From Desulfovibrio piger (GTDB lineage Bacteria > Desulfobacterota > Desulfovibrionia > Desulfovibrionales > Desulfovibrionaceae): a DNA stretch of 64,000 nt. The notes beneath the pieces were generated by a model, which was not told the DNA's origin, did not search any database, and saw nothing but the letters and a program-made list of their open reading frames with translations. This document shows positions 52,699-61,345 of the stretch, in pieces (position 1 is the first letter of the stretch; the number at the start of each line of letters is the position of its first letter). A program made the translations under genes and the position numbers. The DNA is taken from assembly GCF_900116045.1 (NCBI RefSeq), contig NZ_LT630450.1, positions 1,946,501 to 2,010,500 on the forward strand, read 5' to 3'.

Positions 52699-54261
52699 TT
52701 AGCGGGCGATCCGTTCCTGACCGTCCCACACCTGCTCGGCCTTGGGCAGCACGGGCAGGAGCCGCGTCCAGGGATGCTGCTGCAGGAAGTCGGCATCCTG
52801 CTGCAGCTTGCGGCTCATGTTCAGGATGGGCGGCACGATCTGCTTGATGTCCCCGGCCAGGGCGGGGCTGATGCTGTAGCCGGTGGCCTGTTCGGCCAGG
52901 GCCACGGCCTTGTTGCTGAACTCCACGGAGCTCATGAGGGTGTCCAGGGCCTTGGCGGGGTTATGGAAGCCCACGCTGTTCTCGGCGGACACATAGTCCC
53001 AGTAGAGCTGGCCCTTGCGGACCATCTCGCGGGCCTCGGCCATGAGGCTGTCATAGTTGGCGGCGCGCTGTTCGGCGGGCACCGCGTTGGCCAGGCGCAC
53101 GGCCTCGTGGGCGCGCACGGATTCTTCCTGGGCCTTGAGCAGCTGCCTGAAGGTCTTCTCCTGGGTGTAGAGCACGCGGCCGCGCAGGTAGTCGGCGGTC
53201 TTGTCGGCATGGCACTGGCGGCAGGCGCGCAGCTCGGGATCCTTGAGGGGCGAGGTCATCCAGTGGCTGGAGACCTTCTTGCCGTCCACACGCTGGTAGG
53301 GCATGTGGCAGTCCGCGCAGGAGACGCCGGCGGCGCCGTGGGGGCCGTCGATGAAGGTCTCGTACTCGGGGTGCTGCATCTTGATCATGGGCACCTTGGA
53401 GGCCGCGTGCACCCAGTCGGTGAAGGGCGCGCTGCTGCCGTCGGCCTGCTTGGGACCGTGGCTCTTGTAGTATTCATACATGTCGCCGGGGCCGAAGCCC
53501 TTGTCCCAGGGGAAGACGGGACGGCCCGCGGGCCCGTTGTCCTTGTGGGTGAAGTAGTATTCCACATGGCACTGGGCGCAGACCAGGCTGCGCTTCTCGT
53601 TGCGGGAGAGCTTGTTCCAGTCCTTGCCGGAGCGCTTCAGCCAGTCCTTGAGCGGTTCGGAGTAGGGGCGCAGTTCCATGGTGGCCGGATCGTGGCAGTT
53701 GCTGCAGCCGATGGTCTCGTCCATCTCGCTGATGGCGTCCTTGCCGCGGAAGGTGTTCACGTCCTTGCTCCAGAAGGCGTCACCGTACTTGCCGATCCAC
53801 TCCATCATCTTGGGGGTCTTGCAGTTCCAGCAGGTGGCGGGCAGGCCGCCCTTTTCCGCATAGCGGTTGATGCGGTCGATGTTGACGAAGTCCTTGACGG
53901 CGTAGGTGTGGCCGCGGGCCTCGTTGTATTCGTACATGAAGGGATAGCCCAGCCAGAGGTTCTTCAGATAGGGCTGGGCGTGCTTGTAGCCCTTGGGCAG
54001 GGGGTTCACGTCGTCGTTCTTGTGGAAGGGCACCGAACCCTTGTACTCGGTCATGACGGACGTCTCGTTGTTTTTCTGGTACGAGGCGTACTGATGCGGG
54101 AAGGCCTCCTTGTAGGCCGAGATGCGGGTCTCGCCCGCGGGCAGGCCGGTCTTGTATTCCGGGGCCTTCAGTTCGGTGTCCACGTCCTGGCAGCCGCCCA
54201 GCAGGGGCAGCGCCAGCAGGGCCGCGACCGCAAGGGTGAGGCCGAAGAGTCGATTAGTCAT
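52699..54261 (-). CDS. nrfA: Cytochrome c nitrite reductase catalytic subunit
   Basis: Reduces nitrite to ammonium with six electrons on the periplasmic side. It has 520 residues. A lipobox LLGGC (C24) suggests lipid anchoring. The active-site haem is bound by CWNCK (144-148) with lysine as ligand. Four ordinary sites follow: CSNCH (186), CAQCH (228), CADCH (315), CRQCH (347). Catalytic Tyr and His lie in CHVEYYF and MQHPEYE. Its ATG overlaps the nrfH stop by 8 bp (ATGACTAA). In sulfate reducers it also protects against nitrite poisoning of sulfite reductase. Confidence 0.97.
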   Translation of the reverse strand: MTNRLFGLTLAVAALLALPLLGGCQDVDTELKAPEYKTGLPAGETRISAYKEAFPHQYASYQKNNETSVMTEYKGSVPFHKNDDVNPLPKGYKHAQPYLKNLWLGYPFMYEYNEARGHTYAVKDFVNIDRINRYAEKGGLPATCWNCKTPKMMEWIGKYGDAFWSKDVNTFRGKDAISEMDETIGCSNCHDPATMELRPYSEPLKDWLKRSGKDWNKLSRNEKRSLVCAQCHVEYYFTHKDNGPAGRPVFPWDKGFGPGDMYEYYKSHGPKQADGSSAPFTDWVHAASKVPMIKMQHPEYETFIDGPHGAAGVSCADCHMPYQRVDGKKVSSHWMTSPLKDPELRACRQCHADKTADYLRGRVLYTQEKTFRQLLKAQEESVRAHEAVRLANAVPAEQRAANYDSLMAEAREMVRKGQLYWDYVSAENSVGFHNPAKALDTLMSSVEFSNKAVALAEQATGYSISPALAGDIKQIVPPILNMSRKLQQDADFLQQHPWTRLLPVLPKAEQVWDGQERIAR

Positions 54262-54721
54262 AAGCAACCGTCCTTGTGCTGATGGGCTTGTGGCGCATGT
54301 GGGCCATGTTGCGGTGGCAGTCCACGCAATAGGGCTTGGCGTCCATGCTGGCCACCTCGCTGTTGGTGGCAAAGTGGCAGGCCTTGCAATTTTCGTTGAC
54401 CACGTCGCGGGTGCGCGCGCTGAGCGGGCGGGGGATGTCCTTGCCGGACACGTTGCCCATGAAGTCGCGCAGTCCTTCCTGTGCCTTGAACGGCAGCTTG
54501 GCCAGCAGGTTGTGCGGGGCGTGGCATTCGTTGCAGGCGAGCCTGGCATGCGTGGACAGCTTGTGCGTCACGGCGGCCTCCTGCATGATGTGGCAGCTGG
54601 CGCAGAACGGCCGCTGGTCCGTCGAGACCATGGCAAAGGCCATCACGGCCAGCAGTGCCGCGCCCGCTGCCAGACCACCCAGAAAGACTTTGAGCCAGGG
54701 TCCTGTGCGGGGTGTACCCAT
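54254..54721 (-). CDS. nrfH: NrfH, membrane quinol-oxidising tetrahaem cytochrome c
   Basis: Passes electrons from menaquinol to NrfA. It has 155 residues of the NapC/NirT family. One N-terminal membrane helix (about 10-32) is followed by four haem sites: CASCH (40-44), CNECH (63), CKACH (112), CVDCH (132). The first is followed by I-M, giving the CxxCHxM arrangement in which methionine (M46) ligates haem 1, as in Desulfovibrio NrfH. GGAGG precedes the ATG. A sigma54 promoter lies about 100 bp upstream. Confidence 0.97.
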   Translation of the reverse strand: MGTPRTGPWLKVFLGGLAAGAALLAVMAFAMVSTDQRPFCASCHIMQEAAVTHKLSTHARLACNECHAPHNLLAKLPFKAQEGLRDFMGNVSGKDIPRPLSARTRDVVNENCKACHFATNSEVASMDAKPYCVDCHRNMAHMRHKPISTRTVAYD

Positions 54722-54790
54722 AAAGAGCCTCCTTCGTTGGCATCGTCCCCTGTCCCGCACCAGGGAGCAGGGGAGACGATCGTGAGCTTG

Positions 54791-54810
54791 ACGCCGGTCC
54801 CCTCCGGCGT
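54791..54810 (-). other. Hairpin at the predicted 5' end of the nrfHA mRNA
   Basis: ACGCCGG at 54791-54797 pairs with CCGGCGT at 54804-54810. It falls right after the expected sigma54 start point, so it would form the first stem of the transcript and may stabilise it. Confidence 0.5.
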
Positions 54811-54823
54811 TTGTTCCAAAAAG

Positions 54824-54839
54824 AGCAAGGGCCGTGCCA
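54824..54839 (-). promoter_or_regulatory. Sigma54 (-24/-12) promoter of nrfHA
   Basis: Minus strand TGGCACG-GCCC-TTGCT, an exact match to the sigma54 consensus TGGCACG-N4-TTGCW. It is positioned for transcription into nrfH with a leader of about 90 bases. The divergent nrfR-like gene encodes a GAFTGA-type sigma54 activator. Confidence 0.88.
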
Positions 54840-54932
54840 GTGTGGAGCGGTGCGGGGATATTTATATTTTTCCTTTTTTACCGCTATGTTATAAAAAATC
54901 GTTATTTTCTGTTCCTGGCAGGGGGCTTGTGG

Positions 54933-54964
54933 TTTTCAGAAAAAAAAGACAGATTTTCAGAAAA
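54933..54964. promoter_or_regulatory. Two spaced palindromes, candidate activator (enhancer) sites
   Basis: TTTTCAGAAAA occurs at 54933-54943 and 54954-54964, each an 11-bp palindrome about an A. They are 21 bp apart (two helical turns) and 95-125 bp upstream of the sigma54 promoter, the usual place for an enhancer-binding regulator. Confidence 0.55.
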
Positions 54965-55035
54965 ATATGACAACTCCGGCCCTGTTTCCGCCGTCGGGAT
55001 GCACCGGCGTGCCCGGGCGGGCCGGCGGAGGAAGC

Positions 55036-57378
55036 ATGTCCGACCCCGTGCGCGCCCTGCCGTCCGGCGGGCCCGGCTGCTGGCGGCGCTGGCTCTTGCC
55101 CGTGCTGGCCAGTGCCGCCTGGCTGGTCCTGACCCTTGGCCTGTACCGCCACGCCATCCGGGGCGAGCAGGCCCATCTGCTGGAGCTCTGCCATACCCGC
55201 CTGGCGGCCACGGCCCACCAGCTCATGGATGCCCGTGACTGGAACGCGGGCCACGGCGGAGTCTATGTGCCCCTGAGCGCGTACGGCGAGCCCAATCCCT
55301 GGCTGCCGGAAAAGGACAGGACCCTGCAGACCGCCGACGGGCGGACGCTGGTGCTCATGAATCCCGCCTACATGAGCCGCCAGATGGCCGAACGTCTCAC
55401 CGAGCCAGGCTTCCGGCTGGCCATCGTGGGCCAGGCCCCCCTGCGGCCGGGCAACCGGGCCGATGACTGGGAGCGGCGGATACTGGCCACGGCCACGCGG
55501 GGCGGGCAGGTCTTCTTCAGCGGCGAGGACTGCCTGCCGCAGGGCCGTCTGCGCCTGCTCAGGACGCTGGCCGCGCAGGAGAGCTGCCTGCGCTGCCATC
55601 AGGGCCACAGGGAAGGGGACATGCTGGGCGGCATCAGCATCAGCATGGATGCCGCCGCCTATGTGCGGGATCTGGAGCGGAAGCAGCGGGAGCTGGGCCT
55701 GCTCTACGGCCTGCTGGCCCTGACCGGGGTGCTGGCCGTGGGCGGCATCACCAGCAACCTGACCCTGCGGCGTCTGCGGGCCGAGGAGAAGAGCCGCCTC
55801 AAGAGCGCCTTCATGGGGCGCCTCAGCCACGACATGCGCACCCCGCTGGCGGCCATGCTGGGCATGGGCGACCTGCTCGGCCGCCGGGACTGCGGGACGG
55901 CGCAGCGGCAGACGGCCCTGGCCTATCTGCGCCGGGCCTGCGGGGCCCTGCTGGAAATGGTGGACGACATCACCGACCACGCCTCGCTGGAGCAGGGGGA
56001 GGTGCGCCTGCGCTGCCGGACCTTCGACCTGCCCGCCTGCCTGCGGGCCTGCGCGGATCTGTACAGGCCGGCGGCGGAGGGCAAGGGGCTGGAGCTGGCG
56101 CTGCATCTGGCGCCGCAGCTGCCCCGGCAGGTCCGCGGTGACAGCTTCCGCCTGCGGCAGGCCCTGGGCAATCTGGTGAGCAATGCCGTCAAATTCACGG
56201 AACAGGGCCGCATAGAGGTGGAGGCGGGCGGGGAACGTCTGGCCTCCGGCGCCTTCCTGCTGCGGCTGGACGTCCGGGACAGCGGGCCCGGGCTGGAGCC
56301 CGGCGAGGAAAAGACGGTCTTTGAGAGCTTCCGGCGGGGCAGTGCCGCCGGCGGCAAGCCCGGCACCGGTCTGGGCCTGAACATCGTGCGCACCATCGCC
56401 CGCCGCATGGGCGGGGACGTGCGGGTGCGCTCCTGTCCCGGGCAGGGCTGCACGTTCACGCTGGAAGCGCGGCTGGAGATGGCGGATGGCGGCCCCGGCC
56501 CGCGATCCGGGGCCCCCTGTCCGCCGAAGGGGGACACCACGGCCCCGGCGGCCGCGGCAGGGCCGTTGCGGGGCCTGCGCGTGCTGGTGGCCGATGATGA
56601 CGCCGCGGGCCGCTATCTGCTCGAGGTGCGCTTGCGGGAGCGGGGCTGCACCGTGGGGCTGGCCGCCGACGGGGAACAGGTCCTGGACATGCTGGCCGCC
56701 GCGCCCTGGGACGTCATCCTGCTGGATGCCGGCATGCCCCGCATGGACGGCCTGACCGTGCTGGAGCGCATCCGCGCCGGGCAGAGCGCCGCGCCCCGGC
56801 GACAGGCGGTGATCGTCCATTCCGCCGGTCTGGCCCCCGGCGAGGAGGCACGCTTCCGCTCTTTGGGCGTGCGGGCCCTGCTGGACAAGCCGGTGCCCCC
56901 GGCCATGCTGCTGGCCGCGTTGCGGGACGTGTCCCGCGGCTGTCCCGGCGGCGGGCGGCAGGAGCCGCTGCTGCCCTGCGGCGCGGAGGAGGACGCCCCC
57001 GTCATCTGGGACAGGGCGGCCGCGCTGGCGGCCGCGGATCAGGACGGGGAGCTGCTGCGTACCCTGGTCACGGCCCTGCGGGACGATCTGCCGCGTCTGG
57101 AAGGGGATCTGGCCGCTGCCCGGAAAATGGCCGCCGATCCTGCGGTCCCGGCGGCGCAGACGGCGGAGGCCCTGCGCCGGGCGGCCCATGCCCTGAAGAA
57201 TTCCGCGGCCACGCTCTGCCTTGGGGAATTGCGTCTTCGGGCGGCGGCCCTGGAACAGGCGGCCCGCCAGGTGCTGGCGGGCACGCCGGACAACGCGGAG
57301 GGACTGGAGCCTCTGGCGGCGGCCTGTGCCGCGGCCCTGGCCCGCGCCGGGGACGCCCTGCGGCGGGAAAAGGAGTGA
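55036..57378 (+). CDS. nrfS: Hybrid sensor histidine kinase with haem-binding sensor domain (NrfS-like)
   Basis: Has 780 residues. A membrane helix (about 18-38) leads to a periplasmic Tll0287/DUF3365-like sensor with a c-type haem motif CLRCH (184-188). A second helix lies near 220-238. Then come HisKA with H265 in SHDMRTP, a HATPase domain with GTGLGLNIV, a receiver (VILLDAGMPRMDG) and an Hpt domain (AAHALKNSAATL). The upstream in-frame ATG at 54967 lacks a ribosome site, while 55036 has GGAGGAA. Divergence from nrfHA suggests nitrite or redox sensing through the haem. Confidence 0.85.
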   Translation: MSDPVRALPSGGPGCWRRWLLPVLASAAWLVLTLGLYRHAIRGEQAHLLELCHTRLAATAHQLMDARDWNAGHGGVYVPLSAYGEPNPWLPEKDRTLQTADGRTLVLMNPAYMSRQMAERLTEPGFRLAIVGQAPLRPGNRADDWERRILATATRGGQVFFSGEDCLPQGRLRLLRTLAAQESCLRCHQGHREGDMLGGISISMDAAAYVRDLERKQRELGLLYGLLALTGVLAVGGITSNLTLRRLRAEEKSRLKSAFMGRLSHDMRTPLAAMLGMGDLLGRRDCGTAQRQTALAYLRRACGALLEMVDDITDHASLEQGEVRLRCRTFDLPACLRACADLYRPAAEGKGLELALHLAPQLPRQVRGDSFRLRQALGNLVSNAVKFTEQGRIEVEAGGERLASGAFLLRLDVRDSGPGLEPGEEKTVFESFRRGSAAGGKPGTGLGLNIVRTIARRMGGDVRVRSCPGQGCTFTLEARLEMADGGPGPRSGAPCPPKGDTTAPAAAAGPLRGLRVLVADDDAAGRYLLEVRLRERGCTVGLAADGEQVLDMLAAAPWDVILLDAGMPRMDGLTVLERIRAGQSAAPRRQAVIVHSAGLAPGEEARFRSLGVRALLDKPVPPAMLLAALRDVSRGCPGGGRQEPLLPCGAEEDAPVIWDRAAALAAADQDGELLRTLVTALRDDLPRLEGDLAAARKMAADPAVPAAQTAEALRRAAHALKNSAATLCLGELRLRAAALEQAARQVLAGTPDNAEGLEPLAAACAAALARAGDALRREKE

Positions 57379-57667
57379 TGCGGCGGCCTGCGTGATGGAC
57401 GATGCCGCCCTGTCCGGCCTGCGGGCGGATGTGCGGCGGCCGTGCCGGGCGGAGGATCGCCCCGGGCCGCCTGCTTCCGGGCGCGCCGGTCCGGGCGGGG
57501 GAGCAGGGCGGCAGCAGGCCGGAAGGCTGCTTTCTCCGGCCCGCTGGCCGGGGACCCCAGGGATGCGGCAACGATATGCCGGGCAGCAGGCGCGCCCCTG
57601 CGCCGTGCCCGGGAGTGATGACAACAGGGGAAGGCCCGGGACCACAGGCCCGGTCAGGGAGGCGACG

Positions 57668-59107
57668 ATGGCCCGTGTGCTGGTAGTGGATGACGAGAAC
57701 CTGATGCGCACCATGGTGGAGGTGGCCTGCCGCCGTCTGGGGCACGAGGCCCTGTGCGCGGCCACGCTGGAGGAAGGACGGCGTCTGGCGGCCGCGGGCG
57801 TGGACGTCATCCTGCTGGACATGCTCCTGCCCGACGGCAACGGTCTGGACGCGCAGCAGGAGCTGGCCTCCCTGCCCGACGCGCCGGACATCGTGGTCAT
57901 CACGGGCTACGGCGACGGCGATGCGGCGGAAAAGGCCCTGCGCGGCGGTGTCTGGGATTTTCTCATGAAGCCGGTGCGGGTGCGCGATGTGGAAGAGACC
58001 CTGAGCCATGTGCTGGAGGCCCGTGACCGGCGGCGCTCGCGCAGGGGCCTGGAACTGGAACCGGGACATGTGGCGGGGCGCGGCCCGGCCATGCAGGCGG
58101 CGCTGGCCCAGCTGGAACAGGCGGCGCACAGCGACGTCAACGTCCTGCTGCTGGGCGAGACCGGCGTGGGCAAGGAGCTGTTCGCCCGTACCCTCTACCG
58201 CAACAGCCACAGGGCCTCGCGGCCTTTCGTGGCCGTGGACTGCGCCTCCCTGCCGGAAACGCTGGTGGAGAGCCATCTGTTCGGCCATGCCCGGGGGGCC
58301 TTCACCGGTGCGGAACGGGCCAGTGAGGGCCTGTTGCGGGCGGCGCATCTGGGCACGCTCTTCCTGGACGAGGTGGGCGACCTGCCGCAGGGCATACAGG
58401 GGGCTTTTTTGCGGGCGCTGGAACTGCGCCGCTTCCGGCCCGTGGGGGAGGTGCGCGAGGTGGAGAGCGATTTCCGCCTGGTGGCGGCCACCAACCAGGA
58501 TCTGGAGGCCATGAGCGAGGACGGGCGCTTCCGCAAGGACCTGCTCTACCGCCTGCAGGGCATGACCATCGTGATCCCGCCCCTGCGCCGGCGCCGGGAC
58601 GAGATCCCCCTGCTGGCGCGGCAGGCGGTCACCCGCTGCTGTCGTCGCAACGGCATGGAAGAGAAGGAGCTTTCCCCCCTGCTGCTGGAGATGCTGGGCG
58701 AATACGACTGGCCGGGCAATGTGCGCGAGCTGTTCCACACGCTGGAGCGGGCCTGTCTTGCGGCGGAACATGCGCCCCTGCTGCTGCCCGCGCACCTGAC
58801 CACGGGCCTGCGGGTGGCCGTGGCCCGCAGCCGGGCCGGACGCGGGCGCGGGGCGGGGGACGAGCCCGGCGGCGGGGAGGCCCCTTCAGTGCTGCCCGCC
58901 GCCGCTGCGCCGGCCGGGAGCCTTTTCCCTCCCATGCCGGAGGAGGGGAGGGCCTTCCCCTCGTTGCGCAGCTGGCGGCAGGAGGCGGAACGGCATTATG
59001 TGGCCAGGGTACGGGCCCTGTGCGGTGATGACGCCAGGGCGGCGGCGCGCATGGCCGGGGTCTCCCGCGGGCACTGGTACGAGCTGCTGAAAAAATACGG
59101 CTTCTAG
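57668..59107 (+). CDS. nrfR: Sigma54-dependent response regulator (NrfR-like)
   Basis: A 479-residue NtrC-family regulator. The receiver has phospho-acceptor D51 in LLDMLLPDGNG and K101. The AAA+ domain has Walker A GETGVGKE (163-170) and the sigma54-contacting GAFTGA loop (210-215). A Gly/Ala/Pro-rich linker (about 390-430) is followed by a C-terminal Fis-type HTH (AAARMAGVSRGHWYELLKKYGF). GGAGG lies just before the ATG. It is the probable activator of nrfHA; Desulfovibrio vulgaris is known to control nrfHA with such a pair. Confidence 0.88.
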   Translation: MARVLVVDDENLMRTMVEVACRRLGHEALCAATLEEGRRLAAAGVDVILLDMLLPDGNGLDAQQELASLPDAPDIVVITGYGDGDAAEKALRGGVWDFLMKPVRVRDVEETLSHVLEARDRRRSRRGLELEPGHVAGRGPAMQAALAQLEQAAHSDVNVLLLGETGVGKELFARTLYRNSHRASRPFVAVDCASLPETLVESHLFGHARGAFTGAERASEGLLRAAHLGTLFLDEVGDLPQGIQGAFLRALELRRFRPVGEVREVESDFRLVAATNQDLEAMSEDGRFRKDLLYRLQGMTIVIPPLRRRRDEIPLLARQAVTRCCRRNGMEEKELSPLLLEMLGEYDWPGNVRELFHTLERACLAAEHAPLLLPAHLTTGLRVAVARSRAGRGRGAGDEPGGGEAPSVLPAAAAPAGSLFPPMPEEGRAFPSLRSWRQEAERHYVARVRALCGDDARAAARMAGVSRGHWYELLKKYGF

Positions 59108-59217
59108 GCCCGCAGGCGGCTGCCCGCAAGGCGCGCGAAGGCTTGCGGCAGGCCGGGAAAGCGGATACAAGGGGAGAAGGGACATTTCCCAGCTTTGTGA
59201 GAAAGGATTACCTAGGC

Positions 59218-59478
59218 ATGAGCAATCCCATTACCGTGAAAGGCTATGTCTGTTCCGTGCCCCGTGCCGCCGATGCGCGGCAGGCCAGTGTGGCTGTGGT
59301 GCAGGACGATGTGGAATATCGCATCATCCCTCGTGGCGCCGGTGCCGATCTGGCCGATGAGGTGAGCGCCCTCGTGGAAGTGACCGGCCTGCTGGAGCAG
59401 GTGGACGAGGTCAACTACATCCAGGTCCGCGGTTATACGCTGGTGGATGATACGTCTTCCTGGGACGACGACGAATAG
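59218..59478 (+). CDS. Small conserved hypothetical protein, 86 aa
   Basis: A short soluble protein, probably a small beta-barrel (ITVKGYVCSVP ... YRIIPRGAG ... VSALVEVTGLLEQ ... YIQVRGYTLVDD), reminiscent of OB-like folds, with an acidic tail. A ribosome site (AAAGGA) precedes the ATG. It lies 110 bp after nrfR with no terminator seen between, so it may be read through from nrfSR. Function unknown. Confidence 0.75.
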   Translation: MSNPITVKGYVCSVPRAADARQASVAVVQDDVEYRIIPRGAGADLADEVSALVEVTGLLEQVDEVNYIQVRGYTLVDDTSSWDDDE

Positions 59479-59673
59479 CGTTTTCACGGGACGCACGCCG
59501 GGCCGGCGCTGACCGGCGGCGGGCGTTGGCGCGCTGTTTCCCGGTCACCGCACAGGACGGCATGGCCGTCATGTCCGCTGCATGACAGGCGTGCGGGTCT
59601 GGGGGTGCGTCCCCGGAAAAGTCCCGTGGGAGCCGGGTGTGCGGCAGGCCCCATCTGTTTCCGTACGATGTGG

Positions 59674-59715
59674 AGACGGCGGGAACGCGTGATGCGTTCC
59701 CGCCGTCTTTTTTTA
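59674..59715 (+). terminator. Strong intrinsic terminator
   Basis: A 15-bp perfect stem, 59674-59688 with 59694-59708, followed by eight T. It ends rightward transcription from the small gene and possibly nrfSR. Confidence 0.93.
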
Positions 59716-59752
59716 TGGGCGTCGGCCTGCTGGGCGCTACGGCCCGGAACGA

Positions 59753-59779
59753 AGGCCCACCCGCATGGCGGGTGGGCCT
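59753..59779 (-). terminator. Hairpin past the glycosyltransferase gene
   Basis: AGGCCCACCCGC at 59753-59764 pairs with GCGGGTGGGCCT at 59768-59779. There is only a short T stretch on the minus strand, so termination may be partial. Confidence 0.65.
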
Positions 59780-59796
59780 GATGTCTCAGATGGCCC

Positions 59797-61269
59797 CTAG
59801 CGGCGGCGGATCACGGACGGCAGGGCGAAATACAGCCGTGCGGCCAGGTCGAAGCAGGCCCCGGGCAGATGGCTGGCCCACCAGAACAGACGGTATTTGC
59901 GCGAGCCGTCACGCCAGGGCCGGATGACGGCGCGGGCCTCGCTGCCGCGTCCTTCGCGCCACAGGCTCACGGCCTTCTGGAAGGCGGCGCGGCGCGTCAG
60001 CAGGCTGACCAGCTCGGGATGCGCCGCATCATAGCCGGGCCAGAGACGGCGGTGCTTTTCCAGGATGTACAGGGTCTCGTCCGCGAACTGGCCGAATTTG
60101 CGGAAGGTGGTGTTGTTGCCGTGCACCCGCCACAGGGTCAGGGGCGCGTCCACATGGTCCAGTTCCCAGTCGTGGGCCACGCGGTAGAAGAGGTCGGCCT
60201 CCTCGCAGACGTTGAGGCCCTCGTCGAACCAGACCGGCGCGCCGCCCTCCCGGGCGGGCGGGCAGACCACGCTGTCCAGGGCGGTGCGGGAAAGCATAGC
60301 CGAGGACATGGAGATCCACTGCCGTTCCATGAGGGCGGCAAAGGCCCTGCCGCGCTGGGGGCGGGATTCGGCGAACAGGCGCTTCAGCACATGCTTGCCG
60401 TCGAAGATCTCGGTATCGGTGCAGACCAGGCCCACATGCGGATCGGCGTCGAAGCAGGCCACCTGACGGGCCAGTTTTTCGGGCCGCCACAGGTCGTCGC
60501 AGTCCAGGAAGGCCACATGGCGCCCCCGGCTCTGCGCGATGGCCAGGTTGCGGGCCGCGCCCAGGGGCACGGTCTCTTCACCGCGAAAGTAGCGCAGTCG
60601 CCCGGCCAGCCCGGCATGGCCCCGGGCTATCCGCGGGCTGCTGTCCGTGGAGCCGTTGTCCCAGAAGATGACCTCGAAATCGGTGAAGGTCTGGGCGGCC
60701 AGGCTGTCCAGGGCCTCCTGCAGGTGTTCGGCGCTGTTCAGGCAGTTCATGATGACGGAGACCACGGGGGCCTCGGACGTGGGGACATGATGCATGGATG
60801 TACCTCGTGATGACGGGGACGACAGGTTCATGGAGCGTACGGGCCGGAAGACCCAGAGTCGGCATGCCAGATAGAGGAAAAGCGGGGCCGCCAGGGAGGC
60901 GGCGGACAGGGCTGGACCGCGGGGGACGCCGCACCAGCCGAGCCCCCGGGCGAACAGGTCGCCCAGCCAGAGGCCCGCGCCCTGTACCAGAACGAAGCGG
61001 GGCAGCATGCGGGCGTGGTCGCCGCCCCTGATGTCGAACGTCCAGAAGCAATGCCCCGCATAGGCGGCCAGCAGGGCCAGCAGCCCGGCAAGGGCATGGG
61101 CCGCCGGGGCGGGCCAGTGGGCCCAGCTGACGAGCAGATGGCCGGCCCAGAGATAGCAGAGGGTGGCGCTGCTGCCCACCATGCCGAAACGGAGCAGGGG
61201 ACGGGACAGCAGGCTGCGGGCAAAGGCCGTGGTCTCGGACAGTATCGTCATGGCATGTTTGGATGGCAT
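59797..61269 (-). CDS. GtrA-like membrane domain fused to a family 2 glycosyltransferase
   Basis: Has 490 residues. The first ~145 form a GtrA-like domain with four hydrophobic segments (LLRFGMVGSSATLCYL ... RLWVFRP), a family linked to flipping of lipid-linked sugars. After a short linker comes a GT-A fold family 2 domain (VVSVIMNCLNSAEHLQEAL ... NGSTDSS ... AFLDCDDLWRPEKLA). An in-frame ATG at 60795 with GAGG upstream lies at the domain boundary, so the glycosyltransferase could also be made alone. It follows the aminotransferase gene after 76 bp in the same direction. Confidence 0.82.
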   Translation of the reverse strand: MPSKHAMTILSETTAFARSLLSRPLLRFGMVGSSATLCYLWAGHLLVSWAHWPAPAAHALAGLLALLAAYAGHCFWTFDIRGGDHARMLPRFVLVQGAGLWLGDLFARGLGWCGVPRGPALSAASLAAPLFLYLACRLWVFRPVRSMNLSSPSSRGTSMHHVPTSEAPVVSVIMNCLNSAEHLQEALDSLAAQTFTDFEVIFWDNGSTDSSPRIARGHAGLAGRLRYFRGEETVPLGAARNLAIAQSRGRHVAFLDCDDLWRPEKLARQVACFDADPHVGLVCTDTEIFDGKHVLKRLFAESRPQRGRAFAALMERQWISMSSAMLSRTALDSVVCPPAREGGAPVWFDEGLNVCEEADLFYRVAHDWELDHVDAPLTLWRVHGNNTTFRKFGQFADETLYILEKHRRLWPGYDAAHPELVSLLTRRAAFQKAVSLWREGRGSEARAVIRPWRDGSRKYRLFWWASHLPGACFDLAARLYFALPSVIRRR

Positions 61270-61345
61270 GCGCCGGGCATGGCCCTGTACCGGCAGGGGG
61301 TCGGACGGGCGGAGCCGCCTGCGGCGGCTCCGTTACCGGAAAAGG

